From Chara braunii (lineage: Eukaryota; Streptophyta; Charophyceae; Charales; Characeae), in the NCBI GenBank assembly GCA_003427395.1, contig BFEA01000140.1:1711122-1756260 (forward strand): a DNA stretch of 45,139 nucleotides, in the 5' to 3' direction. A model generated the notes under the pieces. That model was not told the DNA's origin and did no database searches. It saw nothing but the letters and a program-made list of their open reading frames with translations. The translations under genes and the position numbers were made by a program. Below, one piece after another: positions 42,558 to 45,139 of this stretch (position 1 is its first letter; every line of letters begins with the position of its first letter).

Positions 42558-42785
42558 TCACACTTCGCTTTCACTGCTGGCACCTTCGTCATCAGATGAG
42601 GTGGAGGCGATGTCGGTGCTGCTAGAAATAGGATCCATTGCACGTATCGCGGGTGTGGGAACTTGTTTGGTTCTCCCGAAAGCAGTTGCCGCCCGTCGTT
42701 CCGCAAGATCCTCGATAGCTTGCTGCTTCCGGATGTAGGGGACATGCTCCTTCACCTCTTTATAGTCCAGAGACTCCAGCATCAT
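42558..42785 (-). CDS. PLE N-terminal leader segment
   Basis: ATG at 42785-42783, with a stop upstream at 42815-42813, so this is the likely start of the PLE polyprotein. It encodes 75 residues: YKEVKEHVPYIRKQQAIEDL (charged helix), then an acidic Ser-rich stretch (SSSTD, STSSDDEGASSESEV). UGA at 42560-42558 separates it from the GIY-YIG segment in the same frame. The segment could instead be 5' untranslated, with translation starting further in, but no in-frame ATG was found near the nuclease start. Confidence 0.5.
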   Translation of the reverse strand: MMLESLDYKEVKEHVPYIRKQQAIEDLAERRAATAFGRTKQVPTPAIRAMDPISSSTDIASTSSDDEGASSESEV

Positions 42786-42902
42786 CTTTTGCTCTCGGAC
42801 ATACTTTCCACGTCAAAAAACCTCCCAACCACGAATCAGATAGGTGAAACCTATTCAATCCACCTACGACCACCACCAGCATGGCTGTTTTCAGCATGAA
42901 CC

Positions 42903-43075
42903 GAAGCTCTTCCAGGCCTCTTGCTCCCATCAGGTTAGGTTACAGAGTTGCACCACCTTGCTCCAGCACCGGCCAGTATTGCTCCAAGCTCTCTACTAGG
43001 CCTCACGCCCCCACTAAGCTAGGTCACAGAGTTGCGCCACCTGGCTCCGGCTCCGGCCAGCGTTGCTCCAGCGTC
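42903..43075 (+). repeat. Dispersed 85-bp minisatellite, locus 2 (two units)
   Basis: Units from 42903 and 42988 share AGGCCTC(T/A)(T/C)GC(T/C)CCC, TTACAGAGTTGC/TCACAGAGTTGC, CACC(T/A)...CTCC and GGCCAG(T/C). This is the inverse of the loci at 29735 and 44235-44800. 43076-43480 is C-rich and shows no clear gene. Confidence 0.65.
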
Positions 43076-43489
43076 GGTCTTCGAGGCCCACCGAATTTTC
43101 AACCACCCCTCGCAGGATCACATATGGCTTGCCAGATAACACCTATTCCTGCAACCTCCTCGAGAGGCAACCAAATGGAAAGAAATAGTAAACTGGATGA
43201 ACGACTTCTTCGAGAGAGATCGCCCCTCCCTCCCCACAACCCCTACCCCCTCAGCCCTACACTGCCTCCACTGAGGAGAGTCACCCACTCTCCCTCGGCC
43301 CCAATATAGGACCAACCCTCTACCCCCCTTTTCCCCAGGAGCACGCAGTTCCCACCTAAAGCATGCCCCCCCGCCTCTTGCCCATTTCCACCTCCGCAGG
43401 GATTGATGTTGACCCACGCACCAGCCCCTGCCCCAGAATAGGGCAACCCCCTACTCCGCCCCTACCCTCTTTGAGACACTCACCCCCCA

Positions 43490-44243
43490 ATTGCCGAATT
43501 CCACTTTACAGTCCCTTTTAATCTCAACATCATCATCATCCATTGCCCCATTCCATATGACTTTTCCCAATTTCCCTCCCTGGTTTCCGCCCAGCCAGTT
43601 GCGACTGAATTTTCGAAAATGTGATTGAATTTATGATTTATTGGATTAAAATTGAACTTTTTCCTTTATTTGAGCCCATTTTGTTAGGATGTCTGTTTTG
43701 ATTTGTTGCTTAATAGTCTCCATGAAGTCTGGCCCATCTAGTCTGGCCCCTTCCCATTCGTAAGTGCACCTCCTCATCCAGATGACCCACATTACAACTC
43801 TTCGCCCTATATGGAAAATATTATCTATAAATTCTTCCCGATTTTCCTGATTTTCCATTGGGGGTCCATGTCTCTAGGAGGATAACTTTCCACCCTCATG
43901 GCCATGGAACCTGTGGAACTAGTTGTGACCAGATGCGGTCCCACCACCTCCATAGCCAGGTGGAGCCCGGGCATTGCATAAAGATGTGCTCTATGGTTTC
44001 AGGAGTTATTCTAACTCGGGAAGGCTGTTCTGCAAAACTTACACCATCTTGATGCTATTCCTTTTTGCTCTAAGAAGGATCTGTCAATTAGCCAGTCGTT
44101 TGTTGGGAGACACCTGTGCTCAATTTGCCGTTGGAGGGAAGCAATTTTGGTTGGTTTGTCCTTGATTGTTTTGAACCACCCGACTGACCTCAATTCATCC
44201 TTGCTTATATTTAGGTGTTTCATCCATCTGGTGGATACTCTGT
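43490..44243 (-). pseudogene. LINE H 3' end: zinc domain and C-terminal domain
   Basis: 44011-44223 encodes KHLNISKDELRSVGWF, SLQRQIEHRCLPTNDWLIDRS and CKFC of the zinc domain. 43646-43858 gives IGRRVVMWVIWMRRC, WEGARLDGPDF. Further on are WLGG-like and GKLGKVIW-like residues near 43560-43600. It is truncated at 44243, where the minisatellite unit begins. Confidence 0.75.
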
Positions 44244-44400
44244 CTTAGAGGCCTGGTAGAGAGATTTGGGGAACTGCTGAGGGTGGAAGGCAGTCCAGTG
44301 GCTAACCGTGAGCCGTTACTAGGACGACGGTGCTCGGAACTTGGGGGGGGGTTCGCGCCGCCCTGTAACCCAGCGGCTGGGAGTGTGAGACCTGGTTGAG
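44235..44400 (-). repeat. Dispersed 85-bp minisatellite, locus 3
   Basis: AGAGGCCTGGTAGAGAGATTTGGG, then GACGACGGTGCTCGGAAC and CCCTGTAACCCAGCGGCTGGGAG, matching locus 1. Confidence 0.6.
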
Positions 44401-44624
44401 CTTTGTATTTAGGATAGGTGGGTTGAGGCAGCTGTAGAGTGGTCTGTTGAATAACACAGGGGTAACGTGGTTTTGGATATATTGGCTCCCAATTTTTCTC
44501 AATTGGTTCTCATTTTTCAGAAGTAAGTCCGTTGGTTTGTTTACGGGTGGTATGTGGGGACTTCTAGCAATTCTCTTAAGGCTGTTTGATACTGGTACAT
44601 TCATGGATCTGCGGTTGTTCGATG

Positions 44625-44800
44625 CCAGAACGACGCTGGCCGGTGCTGGGGTGTTGCCCTGTAACCTGCTGATTGCAGGAGCGTGAGGCCTGGTAGAGAG
44701 ATCTGGGAATGCTTTGGGGTGGGCATTCCAAGGGACAACCAAGGGTTGCTGTTGGGATGAAGCTGGCCGGAGCTGGGGCGAGTCGTGTTGCTTTACAAAA
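44625..44800 (-). repeat. Dispersed 85-bp minisatellite, locus 4
   Basis: AGAACGACGCTGGCCGGTGCTGGGG, CCCTGTAACCTGCTGATTGCAGG, GAGGCCTGGTAGAGAGATCTGGG, then GAAGCTGGCCGGAGCTGGGG. The unit order is the same as in loci 1 and 3. Confidence 0.65.
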
Positions 44801-44891
44801 AAAACAAAAAAATAGGTAGCACCATGAATGGGTACTCCTGGAGAACACGCATGTACATACATCTTAGGAGAATTTGAGCTGAGTTGACCAA

Positions 44892-44964
44892 CTGGGTGTA
44901 GCTCAGTTGGTAAGGCGTTCAAGCGGCACTCAGGAGGTCGTGGGTTCAACTCCCATTGCCCCCA
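44892..44964 (+). repeat. tRNA-derived sequence (SINE head or tRNA relic)
   Basis: A box TAGCTCAGTTGGTAAGGC and B box GGGTTCAACTC lie at tRNA-like spacing, and the T arm pairs (GTGGG/CCCAT with one G-T). The acceptor stem has only about five of seven pairs and the anticodon arm is unclear. Confidence 0.5.
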
Positions 44965-45023
44965 CGATAGTGCCTGTGGCATGCTTGGCGTCTTACCTTC
45001 GAGACGGTCAGTTGGTAAGCAAG

Positions 45024-45096
45024 TACGTGGTAGCTCAGTGGCAGAGCTCCGGTGTTGCAACGGGGAGGTTGTGGGTTCGACTTTGTCGGCCCACAA
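45024..45096 (+). repeat. Second tRNA-derived sequence
   Basis: A box TAGCTCAGTGGCAGAGC. A 5-bp anticodon-type stem CTCCG/CGGGG carries a 9-base loop containing TTGCAA, and the B box is GGGTTCGACTT. The T stem is broken. It lies about 60 bases after the first in the same orientation, suggesting a dimeric tRNA-derived SINE or two insertions. Confidence 0.45.
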
Positions 45097-45139
45097 CTTC
45101 CCCTGAGCACAATTGGTTGGTGTAGGTTGCACCCCACGT

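Noticed and set aside
42585-42600. CTGATGA on the minus strand
   Set aside because: Lies in the PLE leader coding frame with no stem II or GAAA nearby.
44302-45132. Minus-strand ORF of 276 codons
   Set aside because: It crosses two tRNA-like sequences and two minisatellite loci and starts without family resemblance; the frame is a by-product of repeats.
1-45139. CRISPR array, bacterial operon or phage module
   Set aside because: No regularly spaced short repeats with unique spacers; the content is typical of eukaryotic retroelements.

Overview
This window looks like repeat-dominated nuclear DNA from a large eukaryotic genome, not a gene cluster. Almost every coding trace belongs to a transposable element. 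I see no convincing host gene, no operon-like layout and no rRNA gene. The elements are poly(A)-tailed LINEs whose C-terminal zinc domain resembles the plant zf-RVT family, a broken Ty3/gypsy element, a Penelope-like element (PLE) with an N-terminal GIY-YIG nuclease, MITE-like elements, tRNA-derived repeats, and very short A-tailed hairpin repeats. zf-RVT LINEs together with a permuted PLE are compatible with the green lineage (streptophyte or alga), but this is an inference; no single-copy gene confirms it.

Layout. 1-880: 3' end of a LINE. 880-1701: tandem duplications and a full-length hairpin short element. 1703-5917: one long degenerate LINE (endonuclease, RT, zinc domain, C-terminal domain). 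5920-12460: repeat mosaic with a TA-flanked long-TIR element (6041-6792), A-tailed short elements, tandem repeats, tRNA-like pieces and a hammerhead-ribozyme-like motif (11191-11245, minus). 12498-13020: LINE fragment carrying a TTAA-flanked MITE. 13105-13142: a residual Nextera mosaic-end junction, followed by a 994-base gap (13179-14172). 14468-17490: the best-preserved LINE (minus), about 1000 codons in one frame with three stops. 17580-19620: tandem repeats, GA/GT microsatellites and an inverted satellite. 19724-23250 and 23775-27480: two more degenerate LINEs in opposite orientations. 27480-30050: tandem and dispersed repeats. 30056-33730: Ty3/gypsy pol with a short element inserted into its RT and a PHD-like zinc-finger ORF between RNase H and integrase. 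A 345-bp inverted repeat (33156-33501/33734-34078) overlaps its 3' side. 34327-35763: an unrecognised acidic ORF. 37500-37890: another unrecognised coding-like stretch. 38699-39400: short element and LINE fragment. 39672-42785 (minus): the PLE. 42903-45139: 85-bp dispersed minisatellite, LINE 3' end and tRNA-derived repeats.

The most interesting items are: (i) the PLE, about 1038 codons in one frame with N-terminal GIY-YIG, basic linker and RT, interrupted only by UGA, UAG and UGA; (ii) a family of very short A-tailed elements built from two or three hairpins, with one insertion whose borders can be read to the base; (iii) the hammerhead-like motif; (iv) the PHD-like ORF inside the gypsy element; (v) a conserved extra C-terminal domain shared by the LINEs. 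All calls rest on reading the sequence; no database search or folding program was run.
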